64,000 nt of DNA from Metopolophium dirhodum (lineage: Eukaryota; Arthropoda; Insecta; Hemiptera; Aphididae): contig NC_083568.1 of assembly GCF_019925205.1 (NCBI RefSeq), positions 15,188,393 through 15,252,392 of the forward strand, in the 5' to 3' direction. Made by a program: the position numbers and the translations under genes. The notes beneath the pieces were generated by a model that saw nothing but the letters and a program-made list of their open reading frames with translations, did not search any database and had not been told where the DNA came from. Each line of letters opens with the position of its first letter. The stretch's first letter is position 1. Below are positions 1 through 11,242 of the stretch, in pieces.

Positions 1-277
1 CAATGTACGTAAAAATAAAATATGACCTATTTATAAGTGGCTATAACTTATGAGCTATTTACTATTTACATATTATGCTTATAAATTAATTTGCTGTATG
101 TTCCTAAATTCATCAGATTTTAATAACAAAAAAAGCGTTTCCTTAATAAATTATTTTAATTAATAATCCACTGAACAATACGCTAGATTACTTGATGAAT
201 TTAGGAACACGCGGTTGATACATCACGTACGCATGTATAAGTTATATTAATACAATTATTATTATTTTTACTGTCAG
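1..277. other. intronic sequence of the lipocalin gene
   Basis: AT-rich sequence with no coding signal, ending in a splice acceptor (tactgtcag) at 277. It is probably the intron before the penultimate coding exon of the lipocalin gene, whose earlier exons lie left of the window. Confidence 0.5.
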
Positions 278-1432
278 AACGGGAAACCCGAATATATTTT
301 CCGGAATGGCGACCCTTGTATCGAAAAGCAAATCCGTACTCAACTACCAGGCCGAAAGTCGACTACCCGGGTTGTTTTCGCGTATGATACCTACCACTGG
401 TCTGTATCACATCATGTACACGGATTACCACAACTATACGATTCTGTGGTCGTGTACAAGTTTTGGTCTTTTCCACACAGGTAAAGTAAATTTAATATAT
501 TAGGTATCCTATATTCCTATGATCGCCATAGGCCATAGTCAATAAAATACCTATTCTTAATTATCTATGATTATCGGTGCGTACGAGTTGATTCCTATAT
601 AGGTAGGTAGGTACCTGTTTACGTTAATCAAGACTAGTGAATTGGTAAAGGGACAATTAAAAAGTATTTATGAGGGAAATGATGCACAAGTATAACTATT
701 AGTCCACAGCGATTAACGGCAGAACCTCATTGGCAGATACCAATTTTTAGAAGCGAAATGTAACAAATTTTTACCTTCCCCTCAATACCCCACTTGTATA
801 TGAAAAAAAAAACAACTATGACGATTATTGACAACATTTCATAACTAAATTAAAAAAGTTTAGACTACTTTTAAATTTGTGTCATAGATATTATATAATG
901 AATTAAAATATATGACGGTTGACCAAATTTAATAGGTAGATAAATAAAAAAAAAATGTTGGGAGACTTGTCACTTGTCAGCCTGTGGTTCCTCCTAGGGT
1001 AACGACATAACGTTAACAGGCTAAAGTTTGGGAATCAATTCATAAGTCACTCAACTTAACACGGAAATCAATTAGCCTAAAGGTATACAAAGTAAGTCTC
1101 CGGAATCAACTCACTCACACCAATCGCATATACAGAGGAGAGTTACGATGTACCTCCTGTGTTTATATGACAATATTACCCACTTATAGAATATACTATA
1201 TATTAATAATGAACAGTTTGTTATGAGCACTGTGTGCATAAACACTCATGGTTTTAGGAAAATCATAATCTAAATATTATAACTGTTTGCAGATATTATT
1301 TGGGTTTTGGGAAGAGAACGAGATCTCACGGCGACATCCAGGGCTGAACTTTACAACTTATTATACGAATTGGACATTAATCCCGATCGACTAATATTAG
1401 CTAAACACGAGAAATGTGAAGAATTTTTTTGA
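278..1432 (+). CDS. apolipoprotein D-like lipocalin, 3' part (last two coding exons)
   Basis: Two exons are visible, 278-480 and 1293-1432. They join in phase as G|AT to give D in the sequence FHT-D-IIWVLGRERDL, and the reading ends at TGA (1430-1432). The DYHNYTILWSCTSFG segment followed by a C-terminal helix (TSRAELYNLLYELDI) and the last cysteine in KHEKCEEFF is the conserved end of the apolipoprotein D / NLaz / Karl lipocalin family, secreted beta-barrel carriers of small hydrophobic ligands. The signal peptide, the GxW motif and the front strands are not in the window, so the gene is 5'-truncated by the window edge, not broken. The exon at 278 opens with the third base of a codon after a cag acceptor. 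An AATAAA lies at 1469-1474, 37 bases after the stop. The family assignment is firm; the exact paralogue is not resolved. Confidence 0.85.
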
Positions 1433-1468
1433 TTTTAATTTAAATGAAACGCAGAAGTTTTCAATTGT

Positions 1469-1474
1469 AATAAA
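1469..1474 (+). terminator. polyadenylation signal of the lipocalin gene
   Basis: AATAAA hexamer 37 bases after the lipocalin stop codon. It is inferred from position only. Confidence 0.5.
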
Positions 1475-2595
1475 TGTGCTAGTCAATACAGTAAGCCGAA
1501 TTTGAATAATTCGTACCTATGTTAGATATAGGTACATACTACAACTACATTATACATCGTAATATTATATATGTATATTTGCAAATGGACACTAATGTTG
1601 ACAAATAATATAATAATGTGTAGTATGCACAACGAGAAAAAATTCACTTATTTATAATAGGTAGGTACTAGGTTTACAAGAAAAGAAAATGTTATTTTTT
1701 TAAACTTTACACTAATTATTTCCATATACCCTTAGTTTTTGAGATGTGCGATATTCTTTATTCACATTGTATTTTCAGTATTTTTCATTTTGAATATTAT
1801 TCAATAATTAGAAGTGAGTAATGACAAATCTACATGTTAAACATGTGTATGAACAAAAATACATTGTTTTTGTAAGATATGTATGGTACTTATACTATGT
1901 AGAAATAATGCTTAAGATTGCTTTTGATTGATTAATAAATATGTTAAATATCCCTCAATTAGCAATTATAGAATAGTTTTTTTTAAATGGGTATCCACAA
2001 TGGGTAAGAGTGTAAGACTATACAAATAAGTATAATTAATAAAAATAAAAATCGCTTAGTTGTTTTTCTTACATAAAATATTGATGACATTACCTGAAAG
2101 TGACTGTGTGTCCAAATTTTTTTTTTTATGTGACCTAATCACATAATTAAATAATACTATATAAAGTATGTAAATTATTATAATTAGATATCCAGTTTTT
2201 TTTTTATATATATTTAATTGAATTATCACATTTTTTACTTGGAGAATACAGAACAAAATTAAATTATTTTAAAAATGTATTACATAATGATTATATCTAT
2301 GTACTATTCACTATAGAAAATTTTAGTGTAATTAGAAGAAAAATAATCAGGTTTTTCTCTGTACTAATATATATGGGTCACTTTCACTGCATACATCTTA
2401 TTACAGTGTTATAAAAAAACTTTTAAGAAAAATAATGACTATTGCAGTACTTATTATTTACTATATAATATAATTTTCAAATTAATTAGACCTATTAAAA
2501 CATAAAATCCAGCTACTATTATTAATTATTATAGATTATAAAACTAAAAAAAATTGAGATTATTGATAGACATATTGCGTGTTATCATGTGTATA
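1475..2595. other. intergenic AT-rich spacer
   Basis: AT-rich sequence between the ends of the lipocalin (+) and LIG1 (-). The only open frame, 2056-2256 on the minus strand, is low-complexity and has no recognisable motif. Nothing else was identified. Confidence 0.5.
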
Positions 2596-2642
2596 GTTGC
2601 AACCACGGACTACTACACAGTGTAGTAGTCCGTGGTTGCAAC
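2596..2642. repeat. perfect 47-bp palindrome (23-bp arms, 1-nt loop)
   Basis: The left arm begins gttgcaaccacggacta and is matched without mismatch by the right arm ending tagtccgtggttgcaac. One A separates the arms. It lies just beyond the probable polyadenylation signal of LIG1 (AATAAA on the minus strand at 2694-2689). Confidence 0.9.
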
Positions 2643-2688
2643 ACAATATAATAAAAAATACTATATTAATTTTAAAAAATAATCATGT

Positions 2689-2694
2689 TTTATT
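2689..2694 (-). terminator. probable polyadenylation signal of LIG1
   Basis: AATAAA on the minus strand, about 90 bases after the LIG1 stop codon at 2784-2782. A second run of similar hexamers follows. Confidence 0.5.
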
Positions 2695-2781
2695 TTTATT
2701 ATTTATATTTACAGTGTTATAATAAAACGTGTTGAAAAAACTATACTAAAAATTGAATGTAAATAGATTGAAGTATCTAAA

Positions 2782-5700
2782 CTAGTAAAAGTCTTCTCTA
2801 TTTGTATTTGTACTTCCTTGGTTTATAATTTGCACCTGGCTATAATATAACTCAGCAATCTGAAAATATAATTATGCAATAATATTAAAACAAATGTAGT
2901 AAAGTTCTCAAGAGTTTTTATAATGTAAAATGTTATCTATGAAAAAAGTTATGTCTTATGAGAAACTAGTTACATAAAATGTTATTGTATTATATTTCAA
3001 AATATTTATAAGCATCTACTGTGTTAGTGAGTTAATTTATATTTTAATTACAATGTGAAGTAGGTCAAACTGTCTAATAAACATAATGAAAGATGAAACT
3101 TATAATTAGGTATTGCTATTTTATTTTCATCATTTGGTTATTAGTAAGAATGTAAAATTATAATTTTTTTTTTTAAAGTTTTGTGTTTTCTAAATTGAAA
3201 ACAGAATTTGTTTAATGTTTTTGACAACATTTCAATACTCAACAGGGAACAAAATAATATAATCTACAATTCTAGAAACATTTTTAGGTTAGGTTATCTG
3301 CTCAGTTTATTATTAAATGATAGGAATAATCTGATATCATAATTAAATCATAAGCTATATGGAGCTCCAATATATGGAGAAAATTAGAAGTACCTGGCTG
3401 TGCTGAACATGTTGTCCTACATTTGAACATGTTAGACAGACAAACTAAGTTGTGATTTTATCATAGTCTTTCTAGCTTACAAGCGAATAAACAACATCAC
3501 TGTACCAAACCGTATCACCCACGCTTATATTCCATCTATTAGCATAAGCTATAAGGTCTATGAATTAAATAAATGGACATTTTTATTGTACACCAGTCTC
3601 AGAATTTAGAGGTTAATTGCCAATTGGTGTATTTATGAGACTAAATATAGTAACTTAGATGATAAGTTATTGTAATGTTTGTAATTTTTATTTTATATTG
3701 CAAACTGAACGTTTAATATAATATTTAGGTTTTAAGTACCTGTTGAGCGGAAGTAGATTGTTCAATTGACTTATCTTCTCGTATTCGTAGAAACCTTGGA
3801 AACCTTAACGAAATTCCTTTTTCAGGATCTACAATACCTAATGCTGCTCTGTGTACCGGGGATAATGACAAATCTGCACATTTTATTTCCCATACCTGGG
3901 CTGTCTCAAACCAATGATCTGGCTCATGGCTTTGATCAAAGCGGTAATAACTTTTGGGCCCATCAATAATATGTTGTTGGAAAAACTCTGTATGTGTTTG
4001 CAAGTCCTCATCACTAAATCCTGTTCCAATCTAGAAAAAAAATATTTTAATAATTCAAATAGGAATCTTTATGGTGTTCATTCATAATAATATTTGTAAA
4101 CATTTAATTACTTTGCATATACTCTGATACTCTTCACTATCTGGATCATAACAAGCTAATAGGAAACCGCCATAAGTGCCGGTACGTTTTCCACGACCTA
4201 AATAACCTCCCAAAACTACTACATCTATAGTATCGCCAACACCATCCAAATAATCTTTTTTTAATTTTAACCAATTACGTGAACGCTTGGCTATTTCATA
4301 AGTAGCTTCTTCTTCTAATGTCTTAACCATTAATCCTTCACAATTTCCTAGACATTTACAAATAAATAAATACATTTTGTAAATATATACAGGTTGTTAG
4401 TAGAATAATTAGTAATAATAAGTAATAATAAAAGAAGAAATTCATTATAATTTGTTTTATTTTAAGGACAACAATAAGTATATATTATATAAACTAATAC
4501 TTAGTTACATACATATAATAAAGCTATGAAAGTGTCTTAACATTTATTTAATAAATTATTTTAACTTAAATTATAATGTTCTCTAGTGTCATCATTTTGG
4601 GGGCACAAAGTGGGCATTTATCCTCGTCTGATTTTAAAGAAGCCTGATGGGTTTGGTGCCTAGTTGATTGCCTAGTTTAACCGTATTGGTGATATAAAGT
4701 ATGACTTTTACATAATATTTTAAAGAAATATTATATTATGTAGAAACTGGAAAATTATTGTCTCAATGATAAATTGGTTATTAATTGAGTAATAATTAAT
4801 AGCTGAAGTATATAATTATATAGACGCAAGAGGAAGTGTAAGTAAGTTGGGTGTGTTTTGTGAAAGAAAAAGATCATACTGTATATTGTATGCACAACAA
4901 TAATATCATAATCCTCTAGTTTATCATTGATTTCAGTTAACTTGTGGCAGTAATGTTCTAGTCTCTATTTCTCTATAGCGTTAACTTTAGTTTAGTGTAT
5001 TAGAATTTAATTTTTGATTTATTTTTAAATATAATCAAATATCACGAAAAATGGGTAGTGCTCCCAAAGACAGACATTCAAAACAAATGTAATTACTAAA
5101 GCAAACCATTTAAAATATGTTTAAAAGAATTGACAAAACTCGAACCAGTAAACAAGCAATTAAAAATAACATATAATCATAACTTTATAATATTATTTTG
5201 TAAATTATTTCTTCTTTTAAATTAGTTAACACTCATCTACACCCAACAATGGAAAATTAATGGCTGAGTGACTAGCTAGGAATTGCACTTTAAAGTGGTA
5301 TTTTAGGTACTTAAAATAGATTTAGGTGAAGCAGTGGATATATTTTCAAAATTGAAAAGATATGCACTAATAGCTTAAAAATATTTTTGTTTTATTAATT
5401 TAAATGTTTATAAGTTTACAGATTTTTAATTTGTTATAATTTTTTAAACATATTTGTTTCCTTATATCTTTAGTTTATAATTACATTGTTACTTAATAAA
5501 AAAATGTTTAATGTAAATATTAGACTAAAAGATATCCAAATTATAAAATATGTAAGATGGCAATGGTTATTTAATGAAAATGGGAGTATAAATATGCTTT
5601 TGAGCAGTTTTTTTTAAGTTATCTATTTGAGTAGGTTAGCTACATCTATTAAAAACTAAATGACACCACTGATTTTCTATCAATTATTAAATGTGTACCT

Positions 5701-8700
5701 TTTATAGATTCTTCTAGAAAATCTTGAACTTCTTCCATTTTGGTTGTATCTAATGATGTGGCTAACAAGAATTGTTCTTCGACTTCAATAAAGTTTTCTC
5801 TTAATAATTGACGACGTTCACAGAAGGGTCTTTTAACTAAAGATTCTCCATTGAGGTAGAGTAAATCAAACATATATACACATACTTGAACTTTAATATC
5901 CGCTTCATTGGCATTCTAAATTATTCACAATATCAAATATTTTAATATATTTTACCATACTACTTAAAACAATTTACCTTTCGTTTACGAGTACTTAATA
6001 TTTGGAATGGCATTATTTTTTTAGTTTCTCTATCCCATGCAACAGCTTCTGAATCCATCACAAAAGATTTAACATTAGGACCTTTCACGGAATCCAAACG
6101 ATTAATAATGTCTGGATATTTACTAGTATTATTTTCTTGATTACGACTGTAAATACAAATATTTCCGTCTTCTGTCAAATGAATCTATAAATAATAAAAA
6201 AAAAACTATAACCGTTTAATTTTAAAATGACAAAAAAAAAGTAAAAATATTATACCTGAGCTCTTTCTCCATCATACTTCCATTCACATGTAAACTTCAA
6301 TCCATCAAATCTACTAAGAACTTCATGTACACCTTTAGTTGGATGTGCTAACATTGGTTTTAAGGGTATCCCAGGAGTTAACTTACAATTTTCAGGTAAG
6401 GCGCTTACACCCACCTCTAAGATAATAGGTATTATTATATCTAGATTTGGACTTTCACTAAAAATACATAGTAAGAATTTTTTAATCAAAAATAAATATG
6501 TACATAAGATATTATTTGTTTTATTACCAATAGGTTGTTTTTATGATTAAAGTATTCCCATCATATGTTTTTTTGAATTTTTCTTCAGACATTTTTTTGG
6601 CCGCATTAAGTATTTCAGGTGGAAAATCTTGAGGCGGTGGCGTCATTGTACAAGCTAAACCAAGAGCCTAGAAAAATCATGTGATACATTTTTAATCTTA
6701 CAAATACATTTTATAGGCAGGTACTTTAACTTTTATTTAAATACCAAAAGTAATTAGCAATTGCTAATCAACTATTATAGTGGCTTATATATTATTAACT
6801 ATAATAATAAATTAGGATGCTGATTAGTTCATGTTAAAAAGACCACACAAATTATTTTGTAATAACAAGATTATTCACCTGTAGAACTGATTGTTCAGCA
6901 AGTCCTATCCTTAATTTCCCAGCTAATGATCGCATCAAAAATCTTGCTTCAGAATCTTGGCATGCAATGAACATTGATTGGATTTTATCAAGTTTTTTAA
7001 CAGTAACCTAAAATATTCAAAATGTATTCTTTAAGAATAAAAATAATAATATGGTTGATATTTATAATATTAATATTAACTAATAAGAGAACATATTAAT
7101 AACTTAATATACATACAGCATGACCAGTCATTTCTGAGATGTCCTTTAATTTATCAAATACACTTTTCACAGTTAGCCGGGCAGGTTTAAACATTGTTTT
7201 TTGATTACTTTTACTTTTTTCTGCAACAATTCCTAAATCACCGGTTTTTTTAACATCAGATTTTACCTGAGCCATACTTCTTCCTGTTGTTTGGACTATA
7301 GCCTAAAAATCAACGTAAAATATTTCATGTAGTAATAAATAATTATTGCATGCTATACAAATAATACAAGTACCTTTAAAAGTGTAGTCTCGGCAATGCC
7401 TAATTCCAAACCAATATAATCGGGACAAACTTTATTTAAACACAAGTATACGCTTGGTAATAAATCTTTAGGACTAACCACAATCACTGAGCGGAAATAA
7501 TTTGAAAGTATTTCAATAATTTTCAATCTAGCACTAACCTCTTCAATGCACAATAAAGTTTTGGTTAGCGCACTATATGGAGTCCTATTGAAATTACATT
7601 TTTAATTTTAGTAAATATATAATAAATCATTTTATTTCAGTTAGATATATTAAAAATGAAATGACTAATATTAATTAAGTGATCCAAAATATAAAAACAA
7701 ATGATTATTTAATTTTTGTTTTAAGAAACAAATTATTTAGTTATTTTAGAAATAAAATTATAATCTAGAAAAGATTTAAAATTAAATTTTATATTATCTT
7801 TTTTTACAATGAAAATACTAACAATTTTAACTTCTAATATTATTAACTTTACTCACGGTTGGTTATGATTCCAAAATGCATCTCTTATAGGATGGTAGTT
7901 TTTTTTTTGTTGGATCATATTCACTTTCAGAAATTGTTTTATGATTTGAAGATTCATCAGCATCTTTTGTAGGAGACTGTTCTTCACTCGATTTGTCTGA
8001 TTTTTCCAATGATTCTATCTTACTTGGCTTTTTTGATTTTTTTTTCAATTTGTTCTTTTTGTCAGTAATTAGTTTGTTGGTGACTTTTTTATCAGTATCA
8101 GAATTATCAGACTCGATATGGGTTGGCTCAAATTGTATGCTTGGTAGTGTACCTTCTTCACATTTTGTTTTACTAAATTTAAATTGAATGACTAAGAAGT
8201 TAACCATATTTCAATTAATTTAACTTGAAATATTAATTAATACTTACATTTGGGTTTGGTCTTGAAGAGCATCTTTTATGGGATGGTCATTTATTTTTGT
8301 TGTTTCAATATCAATTTCAGATATTTCATTATCCTGTATTAGAGATTTATCTGTATCTTTTAAAGGAGACTTTTCTTCAATGGATTCTTCTAATTTCTCA
8401 TCGTTTGGTTTATTTGATATTGTATTATTTATTGCACATTTTTTTTTACTAAATTGAATATTTAGGAGGTATTAATAACAAACAATGTTGTCACAAAAAA
8501 TATAATTTACCTGTCAGATGTTTCTTCATCACTATCACTAAATAATATAGCATGTTTTTTTCTTTTTCCATAAGTCTTTATTGGACTGGTGTGGACAACT
8601 TCTAGATCTCTATCAAATTTAATTATACATTAATAATTTAGGAAATTTCAAATAAAATCTTATTTAATTGGTATTGTGTTAACATGTTAAATGTTTCAAT

Positions 8701-9307
8701 CTTAATTTAGGAAGTAATATAGAACTCTTCTTTTAGAAAGTAATTTATAATAATATTATGATTGCCAGAATATATTATAAAAATTATTTTAATTACAACT
8801 TTAGATTAAATCAGTCATATTAAAAAAGAATAATAATAAATAGATTATCTATCAAATATCTATTTTATAACAATAACCAGGGAACGGAATGGCATTTTGG
8901 CAAAATGGCAGCAGTTTTTAACCATTGCCAATTCAAACTCTGTAACAGCTGTCCTAACTTAGAAATGGGAAACCACTGAACCAACTTTTCTCTAGCAGCC
9001 TAGCAAAACAAGTATACAAGAGTATAATTTTTAAAAAAATAGACTTTTACCAGATCAATTTGATGAATGATTATAGTTATAATACTGTCGAAATATATCA
9101 AAATGTATTAACATTGCAAATATGTATTGACTTACTCTGGAGATGTCGAAGACTTACTAACTGATAAAACTGGTGGATCTTTTTCCTTTTTAGTTCCATT
9201 TTTGGGGCCAAAATAAGACCTGTATAAAACATTCAGCAATAAATTTTCATTTTTATATAACTAACAAAAAAGCCAAAAAACACTCACATTAAAGTCCTTT
9301 GCGTCAT
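2782..9307 (-). CDS. LIG1: DNA ligase I (ATP-dependent), 15 exons
   Basis: ATP-dependent ligase that seals Okazaki fragments and repair nicks in the nucleus. Coding exons on the minus strand: 9307-9288, 9219-9136, 8609-8511, 8448-8248, 8172-7857, 7584-7374, 7302-7117, 7007-6879, 6667-6528, 6457-6256, 6184-5978, 5915-5699, 4347-4112, 4030-3740, 2859-2782. All boundaries are GT/AG and in phase. The N-terminus carries a PCNA-interacting box (QRTLMSYF) split by intron 1, then a Lys/Asp/Ser-rich disordered tail. The DNA-binding domain begins near YHPIRDAFW. The adenylation motif KYDGER has its lysine at codon 6279-6277 (about residue 522), and SRNQE, DSEAVAWD, EGLMVKTL and LKLKKDYLDG follow. Expected length is about 871 aa, against 919 in human. 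The summed exons are one base over a multiple of three because of an A10 run in exon 5. Exon 4 is a diverged duplicate of exon 5. Reading past the 3740 donor would give a short VLKT ending instead of the last exon. Confidence 0.95.
4360..5690. other. long LIG1 intron (between exons 12 and 13)
   Basis: The intron from 5698 to 4348 is much longer than the neighbouring LIG1 introns. It has slightly GC-richer patches (about 4590-4690 and 5220-5290) that look like old repeat fragments. No coding exon or terminal inverted repeat was recognised. Confidence 0.35.
7899..7908 (-). other. A10 homopolymer causing a +1 frameshift in LIG1 exon 5
   Basis: With ten A residues the exon reads PTKKKLPSYKRC and then stops. 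With nine it reads PTKKNYHPIRDAFWNHNQP, the conserved start of the ligase DNA-binding domain, and joins exon 6 in phase. The exon is 316 bases long; 315 would restore the symmetric phase seen in its duplicate. Confidence 0.85.
8248..8448 (-). repeat. LIG1 exon 4, diverged tandem duplicate of exon 5
   Basis: 201 bases, phase 2 at both ends, so it can be included or skipped without changing frame. Its encoded end EEKSPLKDTDKS...DHPIKDALQDQTQ aligns with exon 5 EEQSPTKDADES...YHPIRDAFWNHNQ. The acceptors (aatttag|TAAAA) and donors also correspond. The ligase-domain start (YHPIRDAFW) is intact only in exon 5. Confidence 0.75.
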
Positions 9308-9583
9308 TTTTTTGTTTTTCAGTAACAAATTGTGTTTAGAATAAAAGTTATTCAATAACGTTGAAGAAAACCGCCAAAATACTGTTTGCATCCTGTCTTT
9401 TGGTTAAAATGTTATCAGTTATCATGTAATGTTGTTACTTCTTGCTTCTTATCACATATCATCTGACCCGTCACGTCAAAATTCGAATTCGAAACTTATG
9501 TATATTTGTCTTGGCAACACTGAACTATAGGCTATTATAATTTATAATTCAACATTCACAGGAAAGAATTTTTCAATTTTCAG
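9308..9583. promoter_or_regulatory. intergenic region upstream of LIG1, possible bidirectional promoter
   Basis: This stretch separates the LIG1 start codon (minus) from a plus-strand coding exon at 9584. It is less AT-rich than the flanks around 9440-9500. No TATA box was identified. A bidirectional role is inferred from the divergent arrangement only. Confidence 0.35.
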
Positions 9584-9711
9584 ATCCGTATAAAAAATTG
9601 CCCATAGGAGAAGCGGTTAGAAGCGGACAATGTGCTGCAGCAAATCAGCTAGGCAATCCACCTGCGGTTGATACCCGACGTCTAGCGGCTTTAAGTGAAG
9701 AGAAAAAATAG
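9584..9711 (+). CDS. unidentified terminal coding exon (41 full codons)
   Basis: A pyrimidine-rich acceptor (ttttcaattttcag) precedes an open frame beginning with two bases of a split codon and reading PYKKLPIGEAVRSGQ...DTRRLAALSEEKK before TAG at 9709-9711. Base composition is clearly GC-richer than the flanks and the residues look like a real soluble protein end. I do not recognise the family. I could not find an upstream exon with a compatible phase (one base of a codon) between 9308 and 9583, so the start may be a distant exon or the fragment may be a relic. Confidence 0.4.
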
Positions 9712-11143
9712 TATTTCCCAAAAACCCAATCACACAACATTCGAAATAATTTACGAAAAATATAACAAATATAATAAGTATTTATTGTATGGTATAATAT
9801 AATAATGACAATTTAGAGAAAACAATATGTGTTAAATTCCTAATAATTTAAATAACATATAGGTATATAATATAATATAATATACAGCCATATAATGTAA
9901 TATTAACCAATAAATATTAACATGTATATTATAACATTACGTATATGAAAAAAAACGTGAAAATAAAATCAAAAAAAAAAAAAATGCACAAAAAGTCACG
10001 GGCGTTCGTGTTATATTATCATAGACTATAGAGCACAATCAGTCGCCGCCCGAACAGCGCTACTGCAGACGGAGTCTTACTCGGTCCTACGCCTAACTAC
10101 CTACATTTAGAGCACCTACGCCTAACCTACCGAACTACAGTTTATGATGCTAATGGCGGACAAAACTTCAACACTTCCGCTATGTCCTAGCTGGTGCGTG
10201 CACGCAATGCGAGTAGACGGTGCGATATTTGACCGCATCGCACTGAATTCTAGTTCCCGCAAGCATGGCAAAATTGACGCATTCAAATACGCGAGAAAAC
10301 GCATACGATTTGTACTTAGTTACAACTACAATATCGTGCTGAGAAGACGTATAGTGTCAAGTTAATTAATATTCAGATTTCTGTTTGTGAATATAACTGT
10401 AGGTAATTTACTATTATGTCGTTAATTCAAGATGTGTTTAAGCTATGTGTCTACGGAGCGACGTAAACCGATATATTCGATATAAATCGATGTAATAATC
10501 GTTTATAATTCGATGTATCTACACACTGATTAAACTTTAATTGTAGTTTATTCAATGATCTGACCGTTATTATTATTACATTATTAAAATGTATGTTTGA
10601 ATAATACATTTATTTAAATCAAACCACACAATTGTGTTTGCGTTAAGCAATATACCTACGTTATTAAGGACCATACAATATGTCTACAATAATATAATGC
10701 AATATTTATTGAATCAAAGACAAAACAACAAAATTGTGCGCTTGTGAGTTGGAACCAAGACCGACTGACATTTCATGAACGCGAATTTTAAAGTGTACAA
10801 ACCGAATTTGCGTACAAACCGCATATCCCACGGGTTTCAAAAGAAATAAACTTAACAAAATAAATAGAGCACAAACGGCAATTGAAAAGACGAAACGAAT
10901 CGAGAAAAACGAAAAAAGCAATAATAAAGACCGATTGCGATGACTATGGACAGACACATCAGCGGCTTTTAAAGTTTTAAAACAAAAACGAAGTAGGCAA
11001 AAATGTCAAAAATGCAAAAAAAACGGCGTAAAAAGCGTAAAGTTTTTCGAAAAACGTTTGAACATTTGAAAACCAACCGACCGCCGCCGCGGTGAAGGTA
11101 CGCGATTGGACGCGCTAAGGAATCTACGGGAAAGGATCGTAGT

Positions 11144-11157
11144 GGGGGGGGGGGGGG
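11144..11157. repeat. G14 homopolymer
   Basis: Fourteen consecutive G residues on the plus strand. Confidence 0.9.
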
Positions 11158-11201
11158 ACAGTAGAAACGGAGCGGTGTTTAATTTTTTACGCCACGGTTT
11201 C

Positions 11202-11242
11202 ACCACAGATTATATGAAAATTATTTTCATATAATCTGTGGT
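11202..11242. repeat. perfect 41-bp palindrome (20-bp arms, 1-nt loop)
   Basis: The left arm accacagattatatgaaaat is exactly matched by the right arm attttcatataatctgtggt, with a single T between. It is embedded in GC-richer sequence containing ccacggtttcac and ccacggttccac, so it may be the middle of a small composite element. Confidence 0.9.

Noticed and set aside
3766..3969. Plus-strand ORF opposite the LIG1 penultimate exon
   Set aside because: Antisense shadow of conserved ligase sequence.
10122..10365. Opposing ORFs of 60 and 73 codons
   Set aside because: Likely transposon debris; no recognisable domain in either strand.
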